DNA from: Streptomyces sp. PT12
GTDB taxonomy: Bacteria; Actinomycetota; Actinomycetes; Streptomycetales; Streptomycetaceae
Reading direction: 5' to 3'
Assembly: GCF_003311645.1 (NCBI RefSeq)
Contig: NZ_QEST01000272.1
Coordinates: 1 to 64,000, forward strand
Length of the DNA: 64,000 nt
In this document: piece after piece, positions 57,157 through 64,000 of the stretch
Layout of the letters: each line of letters opens with the position of its first letter
How positions within the stretch are numbered: the first letter of the stretch is position 1
The notes under the pieces: model-generated
The model's database searches: none
What the model saw: only the letters and a program-made list of their open reading frames with translations
What the model was told of the DNA's origin: nothing
Translations under genes and position numbers: made by a program

Positions 57157-58032
57157 ATGGCCGTCGTCACGATGCGGGAGCTGCTGGAGAGCGGCGTCCA
57201 CTTCGGGCACCAGACCCGCCGCTGGAACCCCAAGATGAAGCGATTCATCTTCACGGAGCGCAACGGCATTTACATCATCGACCTGCTCCAGTCGCTGTCG
57301 TACATCGACCGCGCCTACGAGTTCGTCAAGGAGACCGTCGCCCACGGCGGCACCGTGATGTTCGTCGGCACCAAGAAGCAGGCCCAGCAGGCCATCGCGG
57401 AGCAGGCGGCCCGGGTCGGGATGCCCTACGTCAACCAGCGCTGGCTCGGCGGCATGCTGACCAACTTCTCGACCGTGCACAAGAGGCTCCAGCGTCTCAA
57501 GGAGCTGGAACAGATCGACTTCGACGACGTGGCCGCCTCGGGCCTCACGAAGAAGGAGCTGCTCGTCCTCTCCCGAGAGAAGGCCAAGCTGGAGAAGACC
57601 CTGGGCGGTATCCGCGACATGCAGAAGGTGCCGAGCGCCGTCTGGATCGTGGACACCAAGAAGGAGCACATCGCCGTCGGCGAGGCCCGCAAGCTCAACA
57701 TCCCGGTCGTCGCGATCCTCGACACCAACTGCGACCCGGACGAGGTCGACTACAAGATCCCGGGCAACGACGACGCGATCCGCTCCGTCACCCTGCTGAC
57801 CCGCGTGATCGCCGACGCCGTCGCCGAGGGCCTCATCGCCCGTTCCGGCGCCGCCGAGGCCAAGGGCGGCGAGAAGTCGGCCGGTGAGCCCCTGCCCGAG
57901 TGGGAGCGCGAGCTGCTCCAGGGCGCGGAGGCCAAGGCCGAAGAGAAGCCCGCCGACGAGCAGCAGCCCGCCGCCGCGACCGCCGAGGCCACCGCCCCGG
58001 CCGCGGCCGAGGCGCCCGCCGAGCAGAGCTGA
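57157..58032 (+). CDS. rpsB: 30S ribosomal protein S2
   Basis: 291 aa. [51 protein letters not shown] and [12 protein letters not shown] are classic S2. The C-terminal 50 residues are an Ala/Glu/Pro-rich extension typical of Streptomyces. ATG after AAGGAGA. Followed by tsf after 46 bp. Confidence 0.98.
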   Translation: MAVVTMRELLESGVHFGHQTRRWNPKMKRFIFTERNGIYIIDLLQSLSYIDRAYEFVKETVAHGGTVMFVGTKKQAQQAIAEQAARVGMPYVNQRWLGGMLTNFSTVHKRLQRLKELEQIDFDDVAASGLTKKELLVLSREKAKLEKTLGGIRDMQKVPSAVWIVDTKKEHIAVGEARKLNIPVVAILDTNCDPDEVDYKIPGNDDAIRSVTLLTRVIADAVAEGLIARSGAAEAKGGEKSAGEPLPEWERELLQGAEAKAEEKPADEQQPAAATAEATAPAAAEAPAEQS

Positions 58033-58078
58033 CCCCCGCCTTTTCGAACGACGACTTCCGGAAGAGAATCACGTAACC

Positions 58079-58915
58079 ATGGCGAACTTCACCGCCGCCG
58101 ACGTCAAGAAGCTCAGGGAGCTGACCGGCGCCGGCATGATGGACTGCAAGAAGGCTCTCGACGAGTCCGGGGGGGACGTGGCCAAGGCCGTCGAGATCCT
58201 CCGCGTCAAGGGCCAGAAGGGCGTGGCCAAGCGCGAGAGCCGCACGGCCGAGAACGGCGCGGTGGTGGCCCTGATCGCCGACGACCGGGCCTCGGGCGTG
58301 CTGGTCGAGCTGAAGTGCGAGACGGACTTCGTCGCCAAGGGCGAGAAGTTCCAAAAGGTCGCCCAGGCCATCGCCGAGCACGTCTTCGCGACCGCCCCGG
58401 CCGACCTGGCGACGCTGCTCACCTCGGAGATCGAGGCGGGCAAGTCCGTGAAGGACTACGTCGACGAGGCCAACGTGAGCCTGGGCGAGAAGATCGTCCT
58501 CGACCGCTACGCCCGCTTCGCCGGCACCTATGTGGGCTCCTACCTGCACCGCACCAGCCCCGACCTGCCGCCGCAGGTCGGCGTCCTGGTCGAGCTGGCC
58601 GAGGAGAACGCCGATGTCGCCAAGGACGTGGCGCAGCACATCGCGGCGTTCGCGCCGAAGTTCCTCACCCGTGAGGACGTCCCGGCCGACGTGGTGGAGA
58701 GCGAGCGCCGCATCGCCGAGGCGACGGCGCGCGAGGAGGGCAAGCCCGAGGGCGCGCTCCCGAGGATCGTGGAGGGCCGGGTCACCGGCTTCTACAAGGA
58801 GAACGTCCTCCTCGACCAGCCCTTCGCCAAGGACAACAAGAAGACCGTTCAGAAGGTGCTCACCGAGGCCGGCGCCACGGTGAAGGGCTTCGCCCGCTTC
58901 CGCGTCGGCGCCTGA
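58079..58915 (+). CDS. tsf: Translation elongation factor Ts
   Basis: 278 aa nucleotide exchange factor for EF-Tu. LRELTGAGMMDCKKALDESGGDV and ELKCETDFVAK (TDFV motif) are intact. Normal length. Confidence 0.98.
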   Translation: MANFTAADVKKLRELTGAGMMDCKKALDESGGDVAKAVEILRVKGQKGVAKRESRTAENGAVVALIADDRASGVLVELKCETDFVAKGEKFQKVAQAIAEHVFATAPADLATLLTSEIEAGKSVKDYVDEANVSLGEKIVLDRYARFAGTYVGSYLHRTSPDLPPQVGVLVELAEENADVAKDVAQHIAAFAPKFLTREDVPADVVESERRIAEATAREEGKPEGALPRIVEGRVTGFYKENVLLDQPFAKDNKKTVQKVLTEAGATVKGFARFRVGA

Positions 58916-58931
58916 CCCGGCGCACGCACCG

Positions 58932-58956
58932 CGCCGCCGTGCCTCGGTCGGCGGCG
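58932..58956 (+). terminator. Possible terminator after tsf
   Basis: CGCCGCC (58932-58938) and GGCGGCG (58950-58956) with an 11-nt loop, 17 bp after the tsf stop. Confidence 0.4.
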
Positions 58957-59036
58957 GAACGGACGTTACCCGGCTATTGTCGGGCGGAAGGCCGTCCGGC
59001 CGGGGCCACCCGGTCGTGGCGACCGCAGTTGTGACG

Positions 59037-59090
59037 AGGAGGCCATTGCCCAGCAGGGGAGCCGCATGGATCCACTGGCAGTGGCCTCCT
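59037..59090 (+). other. Stem-loop in the pyrH leader
   Basis: AGGAGGCCA (59037-59045) pairs perfectly with TGGCCTCCT (59082-59090); inside it CCACTG/CAGTGG forms a second hairpin. The structure ends 26 bp before the pyrH start and sequesters an AGGAGG sequence. Confidence 0.5.
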
Positions 59091-59116
59091 TGGCGTGTGT
59101 GCACGAGGAGACATCC

Positions 59117-59854
59117 ATGAATCAGGACGACAAGCCCCGGCGTTTCCTGCTGAAACTGTCGGGTGAAGCCTTCGCGGGCGGCGGCGGGCTCGGTGTCGAT
59201 CCCGATGTCGTGCACAAGATGGCGCGCGAGATCGCCGCGGTGGTGCGGGACGGCGCCCAGATCGCCGTCGTGATCGGCGGCGGCAACTTCTTCAGGGGCG
59301 CCGAGCTCCAGCAGCGCGGCATGGACCGGGCCCGCTCCGACTACATGGGCATGCTCGGCACCGTCATGAACTGCCTTGCCCTCCAGGATTTCCTGGAGAA
59401 GGAGGGCATCGACTCCCGCGTGCAGACCGCCATCACGATGGGCCAGGTCGCCGAGCCGTACATCCCGCTGCGCGCGGTGCGCCACCTGGAGAAGGGCCGG
59501 GTCGTCATCTTCGGCGCCGGCATGGGGATGCCGTACTTCTCCACCGACACCACCGCCGCCCAGCGCGCCCTCGAGATCGACGCCGAGGCGCTGCTGATGG
59601 GTAAGAACGGCGTCGACGGCGTCTACGACTCGGACCCCGCGAAGAACCCCGACGCCGTGAAGTTCGACGCGCTCGACTACGGCGAGGTCATCACGCGCGA
59701 CCTCAAGGTGGCCGACTCCACGGCGATCACCCTGTGCCGGGACAACAAGCTGCCCATCCTCGTCTTCGAACTGCTGGCGGAGGGCAATATCGCCCGCGCC
59801 GTGAGGGGTGAGAAGATCGGCACACTCGTCAACAGCCAGGGTCGGCGGGCCTGA
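59117..59854 (+). CDS. pyrH: Uridylate kinase
   Basis: 245 aa amino-acid-kinase-fold UMP kinase of pyrimidine synthesis. [36 protein letters not shown] and [13 protein letters not shown] are conserved. ATG 59117 follows GAGGAGACATCC; an in-frame ATG at 59066 would add 17 unconserved residues. Confidence 0.96.
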   Translation: MNQDDKPRRFLLKLSGEAFAGGGGLGVDPDVVHKMAREIAAVVRDGAQIAVVIGGGNFFRGAELQQRGMDRARSDYMGMLGTVMNCLALQDFLEKEGIDSRVQTAITMGQVAEPYIPLRAVRHLEKGRVVIFGAGMGMPYFSTDTTAAQRALEIDAEALLMGKNGVDGVYDSDPAKNPDAVKFDALDYGEVITRDLKVADSTAITLCRDNKLPILVFELLAEGNIARAVRGEKIGTLVNSQGRRA

Positions 59855-59908
59855 AGCCGCCAGCCCCCGCCCCGCATTCCGCTCACCCCATCGAACCAGG
59901 AGCACACG

Positions 59909-60466
59909 GTGATCGAAGAAGCCCTCCTCGAGGCTGAGGAGAAGATGGAGAAGGCCGTCCTGGTCGCCAAGGACGACCTGGCCGCCATCCGTACCGGCCG
60001 CGCGCACCCGGCGATGTTCAACAAGATCGTTGCCGAGTACTACGGCACCATGACCCCGATCAACCAGCTGGCGTCGTTCTCGGTGCCCGAGGCCCGCATG
60101 GCCGTGGTGACCCCGTTCGACAAGAGCTCCCTGCGCAACATCGAGCAGGCCATCAGGGACTCCGACCTCGGCGTCAACCCCACCAACGACGGGCACCTCA
60201 TCCGCGTGGTCTTCCCCGAGCTGACCGAGGAGCGCCGCCGCGAGTACATCAAGGTGGCGCGCGCCAAGGGCGAGGACGCCAAGATCTCGATCCGCGGCGT
60301 CCGGCGCAAGGCCAAGGAGATCATGGACAAGGCCATCAAGGACGGCGAGGTCGGCGAGGACGAGGGCCGCCGCGGCGAGAAGGAGCTCGACGACACCACG
60401 GCCAAGTACGTCGCCCAGGTGGACGAGCTGCTGAAGCACAAGGAAGCCGAGCTGCTCGAAGTCTGA
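59909..60466 (+). CDS. frr: Ribosome recycling factor
   Basis: 185 aa. The three-helix-bundle motif [18 protein letters not shown] and the [14 protein letters not shown] and [10 protein letters not shown] segments are complete. GTG start after AGGAG. Between pyrH and cdsA, the standard bacterial order. Confidence 0.97.
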   Translation: MIEEALLEAEEKMEKAVLVAKDDLAAIRTGRAHPAMFNKIVAEYYGTMTPINQLASFSVPEARMAVVTPFDKSSLRNIEQAIRDSDLGVNPTNDGHLIRVVFPELTEERRREYIKVARAKGEDAKISIRGVRRKAKEIMDKAIKDGEVGEDEGRRGEKELDDTTAKYVAQVDELLKHKEAELLEV

Positions 60467-60486
60467 CCGGAAAGACGCTGTCCGCT

Positions 60487-61500
60487 GTGAATGACTCATC
60501 CTGGGGGCTGCCCCCGGTCGCCGGCTACGTCGGTCCCCCCGCCGACCAGCCGCGCGCCGCCCCGGCGGGTCCCGTACGCGAATCGGGACCGGCGGCGCAG
60601 ACTCGCCCTATGTCGAACGTGCCCGCCCCGAGCGGCGGGGAGCCTGAGAGGTGGGGCGAGAACGAGGGGCGGCAGCCGGGGAAGAAGCGGGCCGGCCGTA
60701 ACCTCCGCGCCGCCGTCGGGGTCGGCCTCGGCCTCGGCGCCGTGGTCGTGGCGACGCTGTTCCTCTACAAGCCCGCGTTCCTGGCCGTGATAGTGGCGGC
60801 CGTCGTCGTGGGGTCGTGGGAGCTCTCCGCCCGGCTCGCCGAGCGCAAGCGCATCCATGTGCCGCTGCCGCCGCTCGCGGTGGGCGGCGCCGCCACGGTG
60901 GTGGCCGGATATCTCGGGGGACCCGAGGGCGCGTGGGTGGCGACGGCGTTCACCGCGCTCGCCATTCTCGTCTGGCGCATGATCCACCCCCCGGAGAACT
61001 ACCTGCGGGACGTCACGGCGGGGGTGTTCACCGCCTTCTACGTGCCCTTCCTCGCCACGTTCGTCGCGCTCATGCTCGCCGCCGACGACGGCCACTGGCG
61101 CGTGCTCACCTTCCTGGTGCTGACCGTGGTGAGCGACACGGGCGCCTACGCCGTCGGCTGGCGCGTGGGGCGCCGCAAGCTCGCCCCGCGCATCAGCCCG
61201 GGCAAGACCCGTGAAGGGCTCGCCGGAGCCGTGGCGTTCGCGATGGCCGCGGGCGCGCTGTGCATGCACTTCCTGATCGACGGCGGCACCTGGTGGGAGG
61301 GTCTGGTCCTCGGCCTCGGCGTCGCGGCCAGCGCCACCCTGGGCGACCTGGGCGAGTCGATGATCAAACGGGACCTGGGCATCAAGGACATGGGAACGCT
61401 CCTCCCGGGCCACGGCGGGATCATGGACCGCCTCGACTCGCTCCTGCCCACCGCTCCCGTGGTGTGGCTGCTGCTGCTCGCCTTCGCGGGCGCGGGCTGA
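60487..61500 (+). CDS. cdsA: Phosphatidate cytidylyltransferase
   Basis: 337 aa integral membrane enzyme that makes CDP-diacylglycerol. About 75 polar N-terminal residues precede the membrane segments, then the family signature [28 protein letters not shown] near the C-terminus. An alternative start at ATG 60610 (MSNVPAPSG) would trim the unconserved part. The signature is complete. Confidence 0.93.
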   Translation: MNDSSWGLPPVAGYVGPPADQPRAAPAGPVRESGPAAQTRPMSNVPAPSGGEPERWGENEGRQPGKKRAGRNLRAAVGVGLGLGAVVVATLFLYKPAFLAVIVAAVVVGSWELSARLAERKRIHVPLPPLAVGGAATVVAGYLGGPEGAWVATAFTALAILVWRMIHPPENYLRDVTAGVFTAFYVPFLATFVALMLAADDGHWRVLTFLVLTVVSDTGAYAVGWRVGRRKLAPRISPGKTREGLAGAVAFAMAAGALCMHFLIDGGTWWEGLVLGLGVAASATLGDLGESMIKRDLGIKDMGTLLPGHGGIMDRLDSLLPTAPVVWLLLLAFAGAG

Positions 61501-61529
61501 CCGCGCGATCTGCGACACTTGGCCGCATC

Positions 61530-62639
61530 ATGCCTGCACCAGGAGAGCTCACGTTCGTCGCGCCGCGCGGGGCGGCCAAGCCCCCGCGGCACCTTGCCGA
61601 CCTCACCCCCGACGAGCGCCGCGCGGCGGTCGCCGAGCTGGGGGAGAAGCCGTTTCGCGCCCGGCAGCTGTCGCGGCACTACTTCGCGCGGCTGGCCGAC
61701 GACCCCGCGGCCTGGACGGACATCCCGGCCGCGTCGCGCGAGCGGCTGGCGGGGGCGCTGCTGCCCCGGCTGATGACGCCGGTCCGCCACCTCAGCTGCG
61801 ACGAGGGGGCCACGCGCAAGACACTGTGGCGCCTCCACGACGGGACGCTCGTGGAGTCCGTGCTGATGCGCTATCCGGACCGCGTGACGATGTGTGTCTC
61901 CTCACAGGCGGGCTGCGGGATGAACTGCCCGTTCTGCGCGACCGGTCAGGCCGGGCTCGACCGCAACCTCTCGACCGCCGAGATCGTGCACCAGATCGTG
62001 GACGGCATGCGCGCGCTGCGCGACGGCGAGGTCCCCGGCGGCCCGGCGCGGCTCTCCAACATCGTGTTCATGGGCATGGGCGAGCCGCTGGCCAACTACC
62101 GCAGGGTGACCGGCGCGATCCGCCGCCTCACCGACGCGGACCCGGACGGCGTGGGCCTGTCCCAGCGCGGGATCACCGTGTCCACCGTGGGCCTGGTGCC
62201 CGCGATGCTGCGCTTCGCCGACGAGGGCTTCTCGTGCCGCCTCGCGGTCTCGCTGCACGCCCCCGACGACGAGCTGCGCGACACCCTCGTCCCGGTGAAC
62301 ACCCGCTGGAAGGTGCGGGAGGTGCTTGACGCGGCATGGCGGTACGCCGACAGGTCGGGCCGCCGCGTCTCTATCGAGTACGCGCTGATCCGCGACATCA
62401 ACGACCAGGCGTGGCGCGCCGATCTGCTGGGGCGGCTGCTCAAGGGCCATGGGGCGCACGTCAATCTGATCCCGCTCAACCCCACGCCCGGGTCGAAGTG
62501 GACCGCCTCGCGCCCCGAGGACGAGCGGGCGTTCGTCGCGGGGCTCGAGGCGCACGGCGTCCCGGTCACCGTGCGGGACACCAGGGGCCAGGAGATCGAC
62601 GGCGCGTGCGGTCAGCTGGCCGCGGCGGAGCGGGAGTAG
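61530..62639 (+). CDS. rlmN: 23S rRNA / tRNA (adenine-C2)-methyltransferase RlmN
   Basis: 369 aa radical-SAM enzyme. The cluster ligands are Cys129, Cys133 and Cys136 (CGMNCPFC). [24 protein letters not shown] and NPTPGSKW are conserved, and the C-terminal Cys in DGACGQL is the methyl-carrying residue of the family. ATG 61530; the open frame upstream overlaps cdsA. Confidence 0.96.
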   Translation: MPAPGELTFVAPRGAAKPPRHLADLTPDERRAAVAELGEKPFRARQLSRHYFARLADDPAAWTDIPAASRERLAGALLPRLMTPVRHLSCDEGATRKTLWRLHDGTLVESVLMRYPDRVTMCVSSQAGCGMNCPFCATGQAGLDRNLSTAEIVHQIVDGMRALRDGEVPGGPARLSNIVFMGMGEPLANYRRVTGAIRRLTDADPDGVGLSQRGITVSTVGLVPAMLRFADEGFSCRLAVSLHAPDDELRDTLVPVNTRWKVREVLDAAWRYADRSGRRVSIEYALIRDINDQAWRADLLGRLLKGHGAHVNLIPLNPTPGSKWTASRPEDERAFVAGLEAHGVPVTVRDTRGQEIDGACGQLAAAERE

Positions 62640-62663
62640 CCGGGGCCGGGGTGGCCGGGGCGA

Positions 62664-62693
62664 GGGGTGCCCTCGGGTGCCCGAGGGCACCCC
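62664..62693 (+). terminator. Terminator after rlmN
   Basis: A perfect 13-bp stem (62664-62676 with 62681-62693) with GTGC loop, 24 bp after the rlmN stop. Confidence 0.88.
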
Positions 62694-62734
62694 CTGCTAT
62701 CGTGACGCGGTACAACCATAAAACCGTCACACAT

Positions 62735-62825
62735 TCCGACAGGGGAGCGCTCGCAGCGCTGAGAGTGCGGCACCGGCCGCAGACCCTCGAACCTCGCCCA
62801 GGTCATGCTGGGTAGGAAGTTCGGA
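62735..62825 (+). ncRNA. TPP (THI-box) riboswitch
   Basis: Conserved elements occur in order: P1 TCCGA (62735-62739) pairing TCGGA (62821-62825), ACAGGGGAGC, the TPP-binding core GCTGAGA (62758-62764), a P3-type stem TGCGG/CCGCA, GACCCTCGAACCT and the pyrophosphate-side TGCTGGGTAGGAAG. Downstream, TGCCG (62841-62845) can pair with CGGCA (62867-62871) and CGTG with CACG, a hairpin that reaches the thiB start and holds its weak GAAAG ribosome-binding site. This suggests translational control. Confidence 0.92.
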
Positions 62826-62874
62826 TCTTCTCTCGCGTGCTGCCGTCGTGTGTCCTGTCACGAAAGCGGCACCC

Positions 62875-63972
62875 ATGAAGCGCACCCCCATAGCCGGTCC
62901 CCTCCTGCCGGGCCTCGCCCTGGTCGTCGGCGCCGGGCTGCTGACCGCCTGCGGGGACGACGGCGGGGACGACAACGGCTCGGGGAACGATGCGGGCCCC
63001 GGCGGGGGCACGGTCACGGTGGTCACCCATGACTCGTTCCTGGTCTCTGACGACGTGCTCGCCACGTTCACCGAGGAGACGGGCCACACGGTGGAGATCC
63101 TGCGTGGCGGCGACGCGGGCGTGATGGTCAACCAGGCGGTGCTCTCCGCGGGCAACCCCCAGGGCGATGTGATCTTCGGCCTCGACAACACCCTGCTCTC
63201 CCGCGCCCTCGACGCCGGGATCCTGACCCCGCACACCGCCCAGGGGCTCGACGCCGTCCCCGACGCGTACCAACTCGACCCGGACGAGCACCGGGTGACC
63301 CCCGTGGACACCGGGGACATCTGCGTCAACTACGACCGCGCGTGGTTCGCCGACGCGGGGCTCGCCCCGCCCGAGACGTTCGAGGACCTGGCCGACCCCG
63401 CCTACCGCGACCTGCTCGTGGTGCAGAACGCCGCCACCTCGTCGCCCGGCCTCGGCTTCCTGCTCGGCACCGTCGCCGCCTTCGGCGAGGACGGCTGGGC
63501 CGACTACTGGCAGAGGCTCGCGGACAACGGCGTGGAGGTCGTGGACGGCTGGGAGCAGGCGTACAACGAACGCTTCTCTGGCGCGGGGAACGGCGACCGC
63601 CCGCTGGTCGTCTCCTATGCCTCGTCGCCGCCCGCCGGGGTGGTCTACGGCGGCGAGGAGCGGCCCGACGAGGCGCCGACGGGCGTGGTCACCGGGACGT
63701 GCTTCCGGCAGGTCGAGTTCGCCGGGCTGCTCGAGGGGGCGGCCAACCCCGAGGGCGGGAGGGCGTTTCTCGACTTCCTGCTGACGCGGGACTTCCAGGA
63801 GGACATGCCGCTCCAGATGTTCGTCAACCCGGTGGTCGACGGGGCCGAGGTGCCCGAGGAGTTCACGCGGTACGGGGCGACGGTCGACGACCCGCTGACG
63901 ATGGCGCCCGACGACATCACGGCGGGCCGCGAGCGGTGGATCGAGGAGTGGACCTCCCTGGTCGTCAGGTGA
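62875..63972 (+). CDS. thiB: Thiamine ABC transporter substrate-binding lipoprotein
   Basis: 365 aa. Signal peptide with lipobox LTAC (Cys26), an Asp/Gly-rich linker, then the ThiB/TbpA fold: VTVVTHDSFLVSDDVLATFTEETGH, GDVIFGLDNTLLSRAL, VDTGDICVNYDRAWF and LVVSYASSPPAGVVY. It captures thiamine (or TPP) for import. Its position directly after a TPP riboswitch supports the assignment. The permease thiP should follow. Confidence 0.95.
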   Translation: MKRTPIAGPLLPGLALVVGAGLLTACGDDGGDDNGSGNDAGPGGGTVTVVTHDSFLVSDDVLATFTEETGHTVEILRGGDAGVMVNQAVLSAGNPQGDVIFGLDNTLLSRALDAGILTPHTAQGLDAVPDAYQLDPDEHRVTPVDTGDICVNYDRAWFADAGLAPPETFEDLADPAYRDLLVVQNAATSSPGLGFLLGTVAAFGEDGWADYWQRLADNGVEVVDGWEQAYNERFSGAGNGDRPLVVSYASSPPAGVVYGGEERPDEAPTGVVTGTCFRQVEFAGLLEGAANPEGGRAFLDFLLTRDFQEDMPLQMFVNPVVDGAEVPEEFTRYGATVDDPLTMAPDDITAGRERWIEEWTSLVVR

Positions 63973-64000
63973 GGCGCGGCGCGGGGCGCGGAGCCGCCGC
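63969..64000 (+). CDS. Possible start of the next gene (thiamine permease expected)
   Basis: A GTG overlapping the thiB stop (GTGA) opens a frame, VRRGAGRGAA, to the window end. A basic N-terminus fits an ABC permease, and operon logic predicts thiP, but ten residues cannot confirm it. Confidence 0.3.
   Translation, partial: MRRGAGRGAA

Noticed and set aside
57097-57669. 190-codon minus-strand frame over rpsB
   Set aside because: Shadow of the ribosomal protein S2 gene.

Overview
The window is a very GC-rich (roughly three quarters G+C by eye), densely coded actinobacterial chromosome segment. Gene content and order match the conserved core of a Streptomyces chromosome: gltX, the ndgR/leuCD pair, hupS, smc-glcP-ftsY, nsdA, amtB-glnK-glnD, ffh, rpsP-rimM-trmD-rplS, four tandem signal peptidases (sipW-Z), the sporulation sigma factor whiG, and rpsB-tsf-pyrH-frr-cdsA. 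I see no prophage, insertion sequence, CRISPR array, defence island or biosynthetic cluster, and no clear undescribed multi-gene system. The interesting signals are small rearrangements, a decaying gene and regulatory sites.

Layout. 1-150: 3' end of a conservon-type ATP/GTP-binding protein. 0.25-3 kb: a fumarylacetoacetate-hydrolase-family gene overlapping gltX, then tRNA-Gln and three identical tRNA-Glu genes in a 98-bp tandem array. 3-7.3 kb: a MerR regulator divergent from a DUF4188 gene, then ndgR divergent from leuCD. 7.4-15.6 kb: hupS, a small cold-shock-like protein, cofC, an acyltransferase, gpsA, ddl, thiL, thiD and rpmB. 15.9-25.4 kb: a DhaL-domain kinase, recG, rsmD, coaD, a DivIVA-like coiled-coil protein, yceD-rpmF-rnc and mutM. 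25.4-34.2 kb: a secreted CAP protein, acyP, smc, a disrupted glucose permease (glcP), ftsY and a Prim-Pol-like gene. 34.5-43.7 kb: nsdA, the GlnR-type nitrogen operon amtB-glnK-glnD, ffh and an archaeal/eukaryal-type proS. 43.8-51.3 kb: a SprT-like protein, rpsP-khpA, rimM-trmD, rplS, sipWXYZ and a DUF2469 gene. 51.4-56.8 kb: a block (M23 peptidase, TetR, whiG, dprA, comM, yraN) that appears inverted relative to the usual actinobacterial order. 57-64 kb: rpsB-tsf, pyrH-frr-cdsA, rlmN and a TPP-riboswitch-controlled thiamine transporter operon that runs off the end.

How the genes work together. Most are translation and secretion functions (two tRNA synthetases, tRNAs, ribosomal proteins, EF-Ts, ribosome recycling factor, SRP protein Ffh and receptor FtsY, signal peptidases), chromosome maintenance (Smc, HupS, RecG, MutM, DprA), nitrogen sensing (GlnR box, AmtB, GlnK, GlnD), leucine synthesis under NdgR, thiamine synthesis and uptake (ThiL, ThiD, riboswitch plus ThiB) and developmental control (NsdA, WhiG, RNase III).

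The strongest observations are: (1) glcP carries an in-frame TGA where relatives have Trp, plus an internal deletion of about 60 codons; (2) the DUF2469-rpsB block is inverted and flanked by 11-bp inverted repeats that resemble DnaA boxes; (3) inside it the M23 peptidase frame has lost its stop and reads antisense through a whole tetR gene; (4) a well-formed GlnR box lies upstream of amtB; (5) several genes have a -10 hexamer 6-7 nt before the start codon, as expected for leaderless mRNAs.
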